64,000 bases of DNA. Origin: Apostichopus japonicus. Its lineage: Eukaryota; Echinodermata; Holothuroidea; Aspidochirotida; Stichopodidae. The translations under genes were made by a program, and so were the position numbers. Positions within the stretch are counted from its first letter, which is position 1. The number at the start of each line of letters is the position of its first letter. The stretch is from contig NC_092576.1 in the NCBI RefSeq assembly GCF_037975245.1, positions 26,177,611 through 26,241,610 on the forward strand, in the 5' to 3' direction. The notes below the pieces were generated by a model. That model saw only the letters and a program-made list of their open reading frames with translations, was not told the origin of the DNA and ran no database searches. Shown piece by piece: positions 13,401 to 24,900 of this stretch.

Positions 13401-14195
13401 TGTAAAACTTACGGGCGCATACACTCGATCTATCCTGGAGGCATCTTCTCCGTTAGGCCTCACCCACGTATACACCGTACTACACGGGTGCATATGCCTC
13501 CAGACATCGGCTAAAAGGTGTGCCGAAGTGAATCTGTCCAATTCTGTGATCCCAGCGTCGGGACTTGCAGACACAGAAGTTCCGAGTCTGTCAAGACCCG
13601 AGTCTGGGACACAGTTAAAGTCTCCGACCATGACACACGGCGCACTACCAGGAACAAAGGAAGGCAGCGTGTTAAAAAAATCTCGTCTAGCAGAAGGCCG
13701 ATTGGGAGCATACACATTGCAAATGGCGATGTTACCCTGTGGATACTTGAATAGAATGCAAACCAATCGGCCCTCGTGATCCGTCTCCACCCTAGTGGCA
13801 CAACCCGCCTGACGAGCTGACAGAAGGATGACAGTGCCACAGGATGAAGACGAACCAAACGAAGCATGCAGCTCACCACCCCACTCATAAGCCCATAGAG
13901 GGACATCTTCTTCCAAAATATGTGTTTCTTGCAGGCAAACGCAGTCGACCTCCATTGATTTACAATATTGGAAAATGCGACTGCGCTTGCGATGATCCCT
14001 CATGCCATTCACGTTCAAAGTGGCAACTGAGAATGTATGGGCCATGAGAGGGCAATGGGGCAAAACTACGCCGACGACGATTCTGTAAGCTTCAAGCGCG
14101 CTCTAGACGACATATCGTCGTCCGAGTCGTCACTTGAGGCCGACCTTTTTAGAGAGGGTTCCCCCATCTCCTCGTACCAGCTCGTCCCAGTGGCA
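10490..14195 (-). mobile_element. Tx1-like LINE (copy 2), 5'-truncated in ORF1, intact ORF2
   Basis: 3706 bp flanked by 11-bp duplications CGTCCTTTTGT (10479-10489 and 14196-14206) inside the plus-strand copy of the same family. On the minus strand it begins in the last ~45 codons of ORF1, has a complete ORF2 and a 163-bp 3' UTR ending in a stem-loop and CACGTAAAAAGC. No poly(A) tail is present. High identity with copies 1 and 3 shows recent activity of the family. Confidence 0.92.
10653..14045 (-). CDS. LINE ORF2: endonuclease / reverse transcriptase, 1130 aa
   Basis: Start chosen at ATG 14045-14043 (MAHTFSVATLNVNG), 20 bp after the ORF1 stop as in copy 3. Residues 1-240 are an APE-type endonuclease with E40, GDFN 141-144, SRIDRVY near 203-209 and SDHD 227-230. 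Reverse transcriptase spans roughly 445-720, with GSDGLPREFY, SLDQQKAFD (D580), GVRQGCPLSPLL and the YADD box at 681-684. A C-terminal zinc-binding segment (CPRTGC...HVFWHC) lies near residue 1020. Domain order, the zinc-binding C-terminus and an ORF1 with zinc knuckles place it with the Tx1/L1 group. The frame has no stop or shift, so the enzyme could be functional, although ORF1 of this copy is truncated. Confidence 0.93.
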   Translation of the reverse strand: MAHTFSVATLNVNGMRDHRKRSRIFQYCKSMEVDCVCLQETHILEEDVPLWAYEWGGELHASFGSSSSCGTVILLSARQAGCATRVETDHEGRLVCILFKYPQGNIAICNVYAPNRPSARRDFFNTLPSFVPGSAPCVMVGDFNCVPDSGLDRLGTSVSASPDAGITELDRFTSAHLLADVWRHMHPCSTVYTWVRPNGEDASRIDRVYAPVSFTFSGCETLSCPLSDHDTVVARFVLPSIFPIGRGLWKLNCRILGEAEFRQGFETRYKGWQTLKPAFASTSQWWDEVKLRIKRYAIQYCVTRARRRREEFSKLCAEVKFGDPLAVIALQTYLDEKYHGARVRARVEAVEAEERPSLRFYQSVSSSAGDRRVPSVRATDGTVVSDPHGIVRVYKEYYSSLFTRGNVDLSAQADLLRGISKTVPHDVNDILGGEITTVELWKALSKMKNGKSPGSDGLPREFYRTFWAIIGPDIRAVFEDAFQNGLLNESQRLGMITLLPKSGDPLDPHTKRPITLLNVDYKLLAKALCNRLALAMPHLVGDHQTCAVKGHCIQQNLWLMRDLTDFVIERDLPCALVSLDQQKAFDMVDRGFLMNVLETFQLHPNFRNVLYVLYEQSFSSVIVNGFCSEVFNVERGVRQGCPLSPLLYVLFSESLSRLLERDSKLVPFVVPGGAKVKCAQYADDVTCIVSSLGSFRALSQDLSIFERATGAKLNPEKTKGLRLGSWRYRNLPFGASWSDQNIKINGIWFGYDAPCDVTWNERAEVFQSRLETFGTRWLSILGKVTVINRFVSPILWYPGAVYPIPRRVLVRLERAIFSFIWSGGTELVKRAVLYQKLEKGGLGVVHLGSKLTFLLFKQLFVAVTDPGLPCSYFVRFWGGLHLRRWVPALFSNREPHSSTPNRAVRVICSALIELPPVDLSQPALVHSSLRDKALNATFVQGRHSAEVWRSVHSRLNGCRLRDLAWRVAHGALVTNLKRYHWRLGDGLCPRTGCDSLESTAHVFWHCYFVVNLWEWFQTWTDRVTGDRSWSVGQGFILYGVDPPVCSVAVLHRIIFVCSIVKKHVWRNRCNLVFRGNLASWQAVLEAVKSDIRLQIEGDFRRLSGAAFFGRWCAGEGFFVSLRTGRPSVRF

Positions 14196-14258
14196 CGTCC
14201 TTTTGTAGTTTTTTTAATGTTTGAGTGGGGGGGGGGGGTTGGGCGTTTTGTCTCTGCA

Positions 14259-14676
14259 TATCAATTCCTCACGCGTTTTTCTGTGCAACACCAGTGCCGC
14301 AGCGAAATAGCGGTCCCTGGATTACGTTGAGTTCTCATTAGACTCTCTTTTTACAAAACTATTAAAACCACTTAACTACATCCGTTTATTTTCTATCAAG
14401 CGGCATTCTACTCGTTTGCTTGTTCTCATTCAGTCAAGCTATTTTTAAAGTCGTATGAGCATATCAATTCCTGCATATCAATTCCTCACGCGTTTTTCTG
14501 TGCAACACCAGTGCCGCAGCGAAATAGCGGTCCCTGGATTACGTTGAGTTCTCATTAGACTCTCTTTTTACAAAACTATTAAAACCACTTAACTACATCC
14601 GTTTATTTTCTATCAAGCGGCATTCTACTCGTTTGCTTGTTCTCATTCAGTCAAGCTATTTTTAAAGTCGTATGAG
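14259..14676 (+). repeat. 201-bp direct duplication of the transposon left end
   Basis: 14259-14459 and 14476-14676 appear identical, separated by 16 bp that contain one more start-like TATCAATTCCT. The second unit is also preceded by TGCA, so the true terminus is ambiguous by one unit. Confidence 0.9.
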
Positions 14677-16221
14677 TGCTCATCTCGGACGGACAGACAC
14701 ATTAAAGAAGCAGACTTTAAAACTCTGCTCCACTTTTCTCTCCTATGTCCGAAGCATAGTAATTTTTATGCTGAGACGCACTGCAATTGTTCCTTGTTTA
14801 CACATGTCACAAGGTCTCTTAAAGTAAACCAATCAACTTATATCAAACGGCATACGAAAGAAAATAATTTATTCTGTCGTAAGAGCTGAAAATTAATTTG
14901 ATTGGTTAATTCTTCACGTCGGACATGGAGTATGTAAATCTAGGCTTCTAGTTCAGATGTTAACCAAATCACTGACGTTGAGTGCAGTGTACTATATACG
15001 TATTATCATATACACCGCGTACGTACGTACATGCGATAATTCACAATATTTCGACAGCAGAGCTGAGTTCTGACACCATTTTCACCTTATTATTGTCTTT
15101 TGGAAGGATAGAAAACATGCCAGAAATTTCAGAAATGATATTATCAAAGGTATGTCATAATTCTAAGTCATTTTAACGTGAAAACGTTGTAAAAAAGAAC
15201 GTTTTAAAATCGTAGGTAAAATTCGTTTGAATCTGAGTAGTGTAGGCCCGCATATGCCTTTGGCCGATCCAATTCGAAGAGAAGGGAAGTCAACAACCCC
15301 TAGGTCAGTGCCTACAAATTCAATGCAAACGTCGATCCTATCCAGTTAGGCAACGGCCAAAGGCTAGCTAATGTTATAGCCTGTATTACTAATACATGTA
15401 GGCCTATTACAAATTGTATATGCCCTAGGCTACAGGTTAAATGGTTGTGGCCATTGATTCGGATGCCACGTAGGGTTTAGTGTTTGTGACTTTTCCACGA
15501 TAAACAGGGTTGGGGTTAGCAGACAGGGTTAGGGCTAGAGAACATATGTGGTAGGTTTAGGGAACATGGTTAGGGGACAGGGTTCGGTGTAGGAGACGTG
15601 GTTAAGGTGTATTTACCCGGCAGCTGGTCCACCCTATATTGGTATTTACTGATTTTGCAAATTGCATTGCATTGAGTTTTGTGCAGTTTTAGGTGTAACT
15701 ATGTCAATTACATGTCCCATTCTGATTGCTAGACAATTCATCTAGTAACAGATAATTATAGAGTATCAATTTGTGTCACCTTCGTGACGCTATGGTGCGT
15801 TATTTAACACAAGTTGAAGAGGTTGTGGTGTGCAGAAATTAGCATGAATTTTACGATGCACATCAGTCAATGACAGACTCTGCCGAGGTTGAAAGCGTGG
15901 GACATGCAATTGACAAGGTCATAATAATGGTATATTTAGGCAAACAATAGCTGGAAAATCTTACACCCATCCCTTCAGGACCAGATCCCAATCATCCTTG
16001 TCTATATGTGGTTCCAGTTTTCCATTTCAATTATAGGCTGATGACTCAGAAAAATATTCACCCCTCTCCCCACTTATTGCCCTCTCAGGTTTCCAATGTT
16101 GACGCAGCTATTTTTTTAATATCAATGATAATATATCCAGGCTATAACCATCCACTTCTCCAGAACTTCTTATAAAGTGTAAACAAGTATTTTTATTTAC
16201 TCTCTAACCACCAGGTGGAAA
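14677..16221. other. 5' region of the zinc-knuckle transposon
   Basis: A weak candidate exon lies at 15117-15149 (MPEISEMILSK, donor GTATGT). A stretch at 15480-15610 has scattered GGGTTAGGG-like words, too irregular to be telomeric. Nothing else recognised. Confidence 0.4.
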
Positions 16222-19194
16222 ATGAATCTCCGCAAAAGATCCCAACGTGATTATTTACGGCTCCATAATGGTACTGACATTCCAGATTTGAGGAAACAGA
16301 GAGCTACCTACACCTGGTCAACCAAAAAACTGTACAAAGTAGAAATACTTCAGACAAGACTTGATGGTGACTCTGAGGAGGTTAAAGTTACATACCCTGG
16401 CTGGAGCAAGGCTTTTGATGAATGGCGGAAGGTCCGTGATATTGTTGAGACCCCACTAGAAGCTGTCAGTGGTAACAGTGAGGAGTTTTTCAAATTTTCT
16501 TTTTTGACATCAATAAAAGAAAGAATTCGCTCATGTCGAAAAGAAGACAGTGAGGTTACTTTAACTATCCCCATACAAAAACAGGTATTTGATTCATTTG
16601 TGGCAGCGGAATATTTTTCTTCTTCGGTAGCAAAAGGCAAAACCATTTTCCATTTTGCAAATGAACAAGTTGCAAAATCTGCATTCTCCAAGGGATGGTG
16701 GTTTAGAATTTTGAATGAAGCTGGTGATTTTTCTTCCATTGATCTGAACACGTTTCAGTTACACATGAAAGAAAAACGGTGTCTAGAACAGTATTCGCTA
16801 AATGGAAACTTACAACTATATCACCGTGGTTTCCAAGCAGTGGTGCGGTTTGTAATAGTGCAAGGAAATAGACAAGAACACCATCTGCTACAGTAACATG
16901 TGTGGACTTGGTTGTAGAACCTCTCTTATCTGGTATGCATTTGTGTTATGATCATGTAGCAGTCACAGAATTCCAGAGCAACTACAGTATCCGTTTCAAA
17001 ATGGCACTTCTCATGCAAACAGTTGTGTTCATAGTTGTTTTCACATTAGTTTGTGCTGGTCAACCTGGTGATAAAAACTGGTATATTAGCGTCAACACTC
17101 ATAAGCTTTATAAGCTAGTTGAGGAGGGGAACTTCAAGTACTATGACCCAAGAGGTACTGAAGAGGTGTTGAAGCAAATCCTGACTGCTCACAGAATTTC
17201 AGAAGAATTTGTTGATATGGATGCTTCATTGAAGCGGTTGAAAAGCAAGATTGTACATATGTACCGGCAGTTTAAGAAACAATCGCATAAAGGTGGAAAT
17301 TCCAAGAAGATGTTGCTAGAACAGTGGACAGGTGAATTCTATAGGCTACACATTGGTGACTTGAAGCGTAAGTATGATTTTGAACTAGAGGAACAGAGAA
17401 AGCGCCGAAAAATTGCGGAGGAAAAAGTGAGGATAAAATCACACCAAATTCATGAATTAAAAAAGAAGCATCGAGCACTGAAAATCTTTGCAAGCCGCCT
17501 CATTAGCAAGAAGTACTTAGGAGGAACTCAGAAAAGGAAGAAAACTTCCTACAGCAAATCGTGGATTAGACATCAGAAAAAGGTCTTGTCAGATAACATG
17601 AAGGACACTGTTTGTTATATGAAGCAGTTTGGAGTTGAGCCAGTTTCGCTTGTTGCTAAAGATGAATATGGAAACACAGTACAAATGGAATTTTTAAAAC
17701 CAAGAGCCAAACAGGAAATGAGTATCGATGAAGTGTTGTACCGTAAAGATCGGCATCTCATATCAGATTTTGCATACAAAGAGTTTACACACCTTTCCCC
17801 AGACCTACCTTCTCTCAAACGAGTTAAAAAACGTGCTGTAGAATTGAATTCAAATTTCCATATTCACTATCTCTCAAATTCACAAGGTGTGTATGAGACT
17901 CTTGAGGGAAAGTTAAATTGGCTCATATCTCAGTTGATGGTCAAAGGAAGAATTGCTAGGGAAGAACTTACTTCCAAATCACATCAAAGTCAAGGTATCT
18001 GGTGATGGGACATGTATTGGCAAGAGGTACCATGTGGTTAACATGACATGTTCTTTACTACTGGCTGATGGAAACCTTTCTGGTAATCATGTTCTATATA
18101 TACTTGAAATTCAAGAAAAGTATGAGTCTCTTAAGTGTGCTTTAAATCGCCTTGTAATAGATTGTTCTCAACTATCCACAATTACTGTCAAAGGTAAAAC
18201 CTACACTCTAGAGTATTTACTGGTAACTGATTTGAAGTTCCTGAACATAATACTTGGACTTAAAGCATGCAGTGCCAAATACTCATGTTCTTGGTGTGTT
18301 TGCCCATCAACTGAAAGATGGAATATGGATTTAAAGTGGTCACAGTCAGATTCAATTGAGGGGGCAAGAACAATATCTGAAATAAACAAATTCTGTAAAC
18401 AAAAGGACAAGTTTGGTTGTATTAACCCACCTATTTTCCAGTCAATTCCAATTGTTAACTGTTTACCTGATACACTTCATTTATTTTTGCGAATATCAGA
18501 TCAGTTAACTAATCAAGTCATATCAGAACTTCGTCGAAGAGACAACCTTGCCAAAAATTCCAGACAATTTGACCGAAGTAAGTCGAAGAACATTGCTTTG
18601 TTTGAAGACTTTGTCCACAGCCTAGGTATCAAGTGGAATTTTTATGTTGATAAAAGCTCAGGCTTAATCAAATGCAGAGACTTCACTGGACCTGAACATG
18701 AAAGGATCCAAAACAAACTTGATTTGGACAAAATCTTAGTGGGACACCCTAAATTGTCAGGTATAAAATCATTATGGGCCAAGTTCACATGCATAATGAA
18801 TATGTTGAAATCCTTCAAAAACTTGTACGTGTCAGTCATGGCAGAGCAATGCAAGGCATGGGTAGATTTGTACTCAAGAGTTTACCAAGCCAAAGACGTA
18901 ACACCCTACATGCACGTGTTAGCTTTCCATGTTCCTGAGGCAATCAAGCTTCATGGAAATATTCATACATTTTCCCAACAGGGAATGGAAAAAATGAACG
19001 ATTTCATAACGTCTTGGTATTTCCGATCTTCCAATCATAAATCAAATTCTTTGGAACAAATTATGTGGAAACAGAACCGCATTGAATATTTAGATACAAC
19101 ATGTCAAAGAAAACTCAAGTTTTCAGTTACTTGTGGAAAATGCCTTAAAACGGGGCATAACAAACGAACTTGTTTGTCTGTCCCCGACGAGTAG
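16222..19194 (+). pseudogene. Zinc-knuckle DDE-like transposase, two frameshifts
   Basis: Three overlapping or adjoining frames (16222-16896, 16902-18005, 17953-19194) form one protein of about 990 residues; frame changes fall near 16830 and 17950. The N-terminus has a tudor-knot/chromo-like segment (YKVEILQTRL...YPGWSKAFDEW). The middle is a charged, coiled-coil-rich region (near 17380-17500). The C-terminal half has SGDGTCIGKRYHVV, LPDTLHLFLRISDQL, SQQGMEKMND and a final CCHC knuckle CGKCLKTGHNKRTC. The D, D/H and E in the last three blocks are candidates for an RNase H-like active site; that is inference. The same family occurs broken at 46532-50641. I know it as uncharacterised proteins in several marine animals but cannot name the superfamily. 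Confidence 0.75.
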
Positions 19195-19212
19195 TTAACA
19201 TATAGCCAGTCG

Positions 19213-19290
19213 ATCAGGCATGATGGTCAAGTGGTGACAGTATTGCTATTGGTCTCTAGGTCCAGAGTTCGGTCCTCATAAGTACCATAA
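19213..19290 (+). mobile_element. Possible tRNA-derived SINE head
   Basis: TGATGGTCAAGTGGTGAC resembles an A box and AGAGTTCGGTCCTC a B box at tRNA-like spacing. Tail and duplications were not found, and the match is weaker than for the SINE at 47395-47787. Confidence 0.35.
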
Positions 19291-21013
19291 CTGTGGTGGG
19301 TCATCAGTGCAGTGCGCTCTCTTAATTGGACTGATAGACCTTGGCAGTCTGATAACGGCTCCGAAAAACTGAGTGTGTTGCTGGTCATGCATGGTCATTC
19401 AGTGACTTTTTTAAAATGAGTGATTTTTCATATTTTTGTATTTGCAACAGTTTACCATATATAGTTAATGTACTTTTGCAATGTAGGGTTTTGCAGACAA
19501 AATTTGAGGGTCCAAAATCTTATAAAAGGACTAGGAGTGACATATTCACAGTGTCTTGTTATGTAGAATGGAAAGAACCCTCCACTAGCCATTTGTCTGG
19601 TTTGATGACACGACTTCATTGTTTCGCTCATTTTTGCGAGTTTTAGATATATCTTTGTTTACAGTGTTCACATTACCAGATTTTAAGATTGTTTGACTTT
19701 TGAATAGTGTAACTGTTATGCTTCCATGTAACTGAAAAAGGCTTTCTTACAAATAAAATGACCTAGTCAGGTCTTTGCAAATGAATAAAATGTTTTCATT
19801 CACATTAAAGCACCTTCATTTTGAAGGTAAGGATTGGACACTACGTAATATGCATGGACTGCAGATATGGGTCCCGGGGAGGGACCCATACTTCTTCTGG
19901 TATGGGTATTCATACCATAACATTTTTCCATTTTCTTAAACATATTGGGCCGTTCAAGTGTTAATTATCCAGTTCCTGATATGGGGTAATAGGGAATATT
20001 CTCCAGATTGAGCTACATTAAATTGTGATTTTGGTTCAGATTTTTTTGCAATGTACAACCTTGCTTATAAGGCTAACTCCAATTAGCTTAAATTATTCCT
20101 AATTTGAACTGTTAGTTTCTACTAAAATAAACAATGATTATCAATTCATAAAATATTCCTAATTCCAACTGTTAGTTTCTGCTAAAATAAACAATGATTA
20201 CCAATTCATGTGTGGGTGTCTTGTCCTTATTGCATTCATTTTGCATGCGAATTGCTTTTATCCATATTATTCCAACACCTAATCATAGTTTACAGGGTAC
20301 AGTAGCCTAAACACTGTATATCTAAGCCCTACATAAAGGCCTAGTATAGCCTATATAATCAACAGTAGACCTCGTATTACTCAGCTATAAAGCACAACCT
20401 CTATTTTTTATTAATAGGACAGATTAATGAACAACACAATTACTACGGACATTGTTTTTCAAATATTTTTATAACATCGTCAAAATATTGTTTGCAACGT
20501 AATTCTCGGTGATTTGCGTAAGGTTGAACCTTGAATTGCGCTTTTAAGTAATCATTGCTTATACAATTATGCGCATGTGGATGCCAGGTATCATCATTCG
20601 CGAAATAAACATTTAATTATCTGCAGGCTGGCAAAAGATAGACGTTAGGCCTACTTGAAATTCTACTGAGAACTGAATGTCTGCTACATGAACATACATC
20701 TAATAAATAGTATAAATATTTTGTTTATAAATAAAGATGAGCTCGTTGAAAAAATAATAGGCTACACTCAACTATATTAGGTATTATGCGTTTGTTATTT
20801 AGTAATAATGCAGTATATACATACAGTATAGTCATAGTAGCATGGGGCGACCGAAGTTCGTTGATCTTGAACATACACAGTGCATATTATGTACGTAAAG
20901 GCGGCGTTTAATGTACCACACGAACTTCTGTGCACTCACTATACGTTGCATTGTGCATGCGTTAATTCACCCCCTCTTAGATCAATCGATCAGTCCATCC
21001 GGTATTCTCTCAC
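19291..21013. other. Non-coding part of the zinc-knuckle transposon
   Basis: Holds two short hairpins (19866-19890, 10-bp stem TATGGGTCCC with a 5-nt loop; 19898-19917, 7-bp stem) and a 60-bp tandem duplication at 20095-20209. The last ten bases (21004-21013) are the left MULE target duplication. No coding signal. Confidence 0.55.
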
Positions 21014-21046
21014 GGTTCTCACTCAATCTTTGGGGTTTCGTTGACA
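21014..21046 (+). repeat. MULE left terminal inverted repeat
   Basis: Starts GGTTCTCACTCAATC; its reverse complement is at 42985-43017 with no mismatch. Confidence 0.95.
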
Positions 21047-21072
21047 TAACGTGAAAGGGTGACGTAGCATTG

Positions 21073-21105
21073 CATGTGACGTCATGTACATGGTGACGTC
21101 ACATG
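21073..21105. promoter_or_regulatory. Paired CRE-like sites in the MULE left subterminal region
   Basis: 12-bp arms CATGTGACGTCA and TGACGTCACATG face each other across 9 bp; each holds the CREB/ATF octamer TGACGTCA. A further TGACGTCA lies at 42948-42955 near the other end. A role in element transcription or transposase binding is inference. Confidence 0.5.
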
Positions 21106-21994
21106 CCAAAAGTTCCTAATACGACAATCTATCAAACTTGGGTAGCGCGGGAAATTTTGGGTTTGTCCGGTGTGTATTACACACTACCCCTATATACGTT
21201 CATGATACATTCGAAGTTAAGCTATATTTGGACGGGATAATATCTTGATTCTGAACCAAAATTGACTGGACACAAAATGGTGGAAGTGAACTGCGACAGA
21301 AGTTTTCCTCCTGGTAAAGAATGAAGAAATTTAGGTTAACTTCTTTAGGGTTATGTTCAATATACAGTACTAGAAAAACAGGGCACCAAAGAGCCGAGTA
21401 TTTTATCAATTTGTACACGACATTGTAGCCCGCGGCCCTTACTGAAAACCACTGTAAAGTAGGCTATTTATTGCTAACAAGCTACCAACATATAGGCATA
21501 TAACGATGATTTTGTTACAGAATTGATAGAAAGCAATGATTTCTGTTGAGTAACTTAATCTAACTATTTTAAGTCATGGGGTAGCTATAATTGGGCATAG
21601 CCTATACTTAAACTTTAAAGAATAAAAAACCCTGATCAATTAGACTGGGTACTTATGTTGTCATGGCATGTATGGGCTAGTCTGCTACTTGGCTGCCCAG
21701 CACTGGCATGCACCAATATATTTTTAATACAGAATGAGTAGCATTATGGGAGCAAAATATGTAGATCAGGACATGTATAATTTAAGGTGGAAGAGCACAT
21801 GTAGAGAGGGTTGCATGGATGCAAGGCATTCCAACATAGTCTCCCTCCCCCGTTCGACCAAATTTACACATCCAGATTTTAACTGGCATCATAAAGTACC
21901 AAGGATAAATTCTGCACCCAAACTACCCCACAGGCTACAAGGTTTTAAGATTTTATTCATAACGTAATTTAACCTTATCTTTCATACAATTCAG

Positions 21995-24900
21995 ATGCCC
22001 ATCCCAAAGAATGGCTACCTCCATTTTTTCAAATGAAGACTATGGGCGATGGTTTTGTGAGTGGTGTAGTAAATTCCAAAGATGAGTTACAACAATTACT
22101 GAAGTGTCATAGTCGAGTAACGTTGACATCATATGCAAAATGGTGAGAAAACAATTCAATAATTAAGACATAACACCACTACCGTAAAGGTAAGTTTCTA
22201 ATACCTCTATTGTCAGAGCTGTAAAATTGTGCCCTAACTCACATTCCCATCTAGATTTTTCTACAATGACTAAGAAAATGTGTTTGAAATTTAAGTAAAT
22301 GCCTCACATGATTATTCAATCAATCAATGATTTTGTAGCTGCATGGACAGCAATAACATGCTTCTACAATTGATACTGACATTGATAAATCATGCATTTA
22401 AGCAATCACATATAGCCAAAATGATTTGGTATTTAAGTCACCCTCAAGTATTAAATTGGCATAATAGTTTTCTAAAATATATACCTTTTTTAGATGGACC
22501 TCATAGGCCTACATAATTATGCTATATTATGCACAATAGGGTTGATCTGTACCATAAACCATATGTAGGCACATCTAATTGCCATCCACTGATCTTAATT
22601 ATTAAAAACAAAATCATCATCTATGGCTCTTTAAGATCCCCCCACTGTAACTTTATTAGTCCAACTATATGTACAGCATGCTATCATTGAGAAATGTTTG
22701 TGACTATACAATCGATTTTCTCAGTTAGAAAATGTCATCTGACCTTGACATGTTTCTGCTGCTCCCTCATATACAGGGGTTTTGTTGTACAGACTATTCT
22801 AAGCAAAGCATGGGAACCTAAAATATTATGTTGGTTTGAACTAATACATTGTGGTTTGATGATGATATGTCTGCAGCCAGTGACATTGATTAACTTTTGA
22901 TTGATTATTTGTACATATGGTACATGCTATTTCAAGCTTTATAACTCTTAACTGTTTTCATATCCTATTTATAAATATTCTGGAATTTTTAATAAACTTC
23001 AAACTTGAAACAATTAACCTTTCAAATACAGAAATTAATCTTCTTAGAAATCCAGCATTGGTCCATAATTCACCTCATACATCCATTTATGCCATACTAT
23101 TTACCCTCATTCACTTTCCTTACAGGGCAGATGACAAAAACAGCAAAAGAAAGAAAGCTGCCAGGAACCGAATCCTGTGGAAAATTGAAGATATTGATGA
23201 CAACATACCACTGCAAGTAACAAGCAGGGAAATATTGAACTGCCAATATGGGAAACCACCAAAACCAACGAAAAATCCAACAGTGAAGGTTGGTCTGGAA
23301 ACTGTTACCAATATAATGCAAAGTTATGAAAGTTTTCCCCAAAACTGCAATCTTTGACTTTAAATATCAAACAATGTCAGTATGTTGTTAATTGTTGCTA
23401 TTTATAATAAAAAAAGAAGCCCAAAGTAAAACATGCAAGGACTGTTAAATTATAAGAAGGTAGTTTGTCAACAGTTTCCATTCTTTCATTGGTTCTTGGA
23501 CATTGAGATCGAAGATAAAAGAACCCCCCTAAAAAACAAAAACAAACTTAAGATCAAATGAAAACCAGGTAATATATGGAATATATTGTCTTGCAAGAAA
23601 AGCAAGAATATATGTTTTGACAAAGTAATACAACCAAAATTTGAAATAGGTGGTGGGGTAGAGATAGCACTAACGACGATTTAATTGGCAGCTAAACATA
23701 CAGGTCCTGGCTGTTGCAGTATGCAAACTAAAATATATATGTCAACTATAGCTATCTGAAAATTTAGTAGAATGCACAATTGCATATTAAGGTTAAGGTG
23801 AAACTTATTAGCACCAGAGTTCACAAGGTACAGTGCACATTGTGCATACTGATTGAGACCAGAAAAGAGAAGTCAATCAGCTAGACATTATCACCACATT
23901 GAGATATATAATAGAGCAGGCATAATATTTTACATCCTGCTGATCTGCAAATTTCACTTTCTTAACATCAAATTAAACCAAACAGCTGTTTGTTTCATCA
24001 TACCAATTTTGATCAAATCAAACAAGAGCGACATTTGATTGCCTGCTCTCAGCAAGTAAGTAACAACAACATCATCAAAAAAATAAGTTCTGCAATAAAC
24101 GTTGAGCACCAACATAACCATGCAGTGTGTTTGTTGCCTTACAAATAAAATAAGAGCCAGTTTTGTCAAGTCTCATTTTTTGTCAACTTGCTACCTAACA
24201 AAGCACTCACTCATCTAAAAAGGTAATGTGTTCTGGTGCAGCCTTAGCGAAGGGATTCTTGGGGCAAATATAAGCCATCATTTGTAAGCATTCAAAGCTT
24301 TAATGAAGCCATCATTTTAGGTTTCTGAGCAAATTTATGCTAGCATTAAGGCTGCAGAGCGAATGCATTTTTAAAGCTTCAAAGTGAATACTTATATGCA
24401 AATTTAAGCCATCAAAGCCTTAGCTAATTTAAATTTTTAGGCTCTGGTGCAGCCTTAGCAAAGGCATTCTTGGGGCAAATATAAGCCATCATTTATAAGC
24501 ATTCGAAGCTTTAATGCATTAATGTTTGGTAAGGTAATGTGTTCCATGTGAGGAACATATCATAAGCTCATGTTTATCTGAGGAATTTCCTATCATATAT
24601 CATATGAATTCTTCACCCCTATGTTATGTTTGAAAGTATAAACCGGTATCCCCCCCCCCCCTCCTCCCACCACTTCAATGACTCCTTTTACTATATATGT
24701 TTTATTTCTTTTACTTTCAACAGATCTCAGATCACAATTATGGCCAACCAAGCCGAAAGAGATTCCATGTACAGAAAAGCCGGAAAGTTGGATGTCCATC
24801 TAAAGTCTACATAAGACACATCACAAGGTATGTGATAATGTCATGTTTACAAGGCTTTCACAATTTGACGTGTTGTCTTGAAACAACCTTTGGCCCCCAC

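Noticed and set aside
13029-13779. Plus-strand open frames over the LINE (also 8831-9800 and 58534-59325)
   Set aside because: Antisense shadows of the GC-richer LINE endonuclease region; same pattern in all three copies.
10653-14063. ORF2 start at a TTG six codons upstream
   Set aside because: The ATG at 14045 is present in copies 2 and 3 and gives a normal start to the endonuclease domain.
14196-14258. 5' inversion (twin priming) of LINE copy 2
   Set aside because: The opposite-strand 3' UTR piece is better explained as the older plus-strand copy resuming after the insertion, since CGTCCTTTTGT is duplicated and the reading continues from 10489.
15480-15610. Telomere-like GGGTTAGGG words
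   Set aside because: Irregular spacing and few exact units; more like a degenerate simple repeat than an interstitial telomere.
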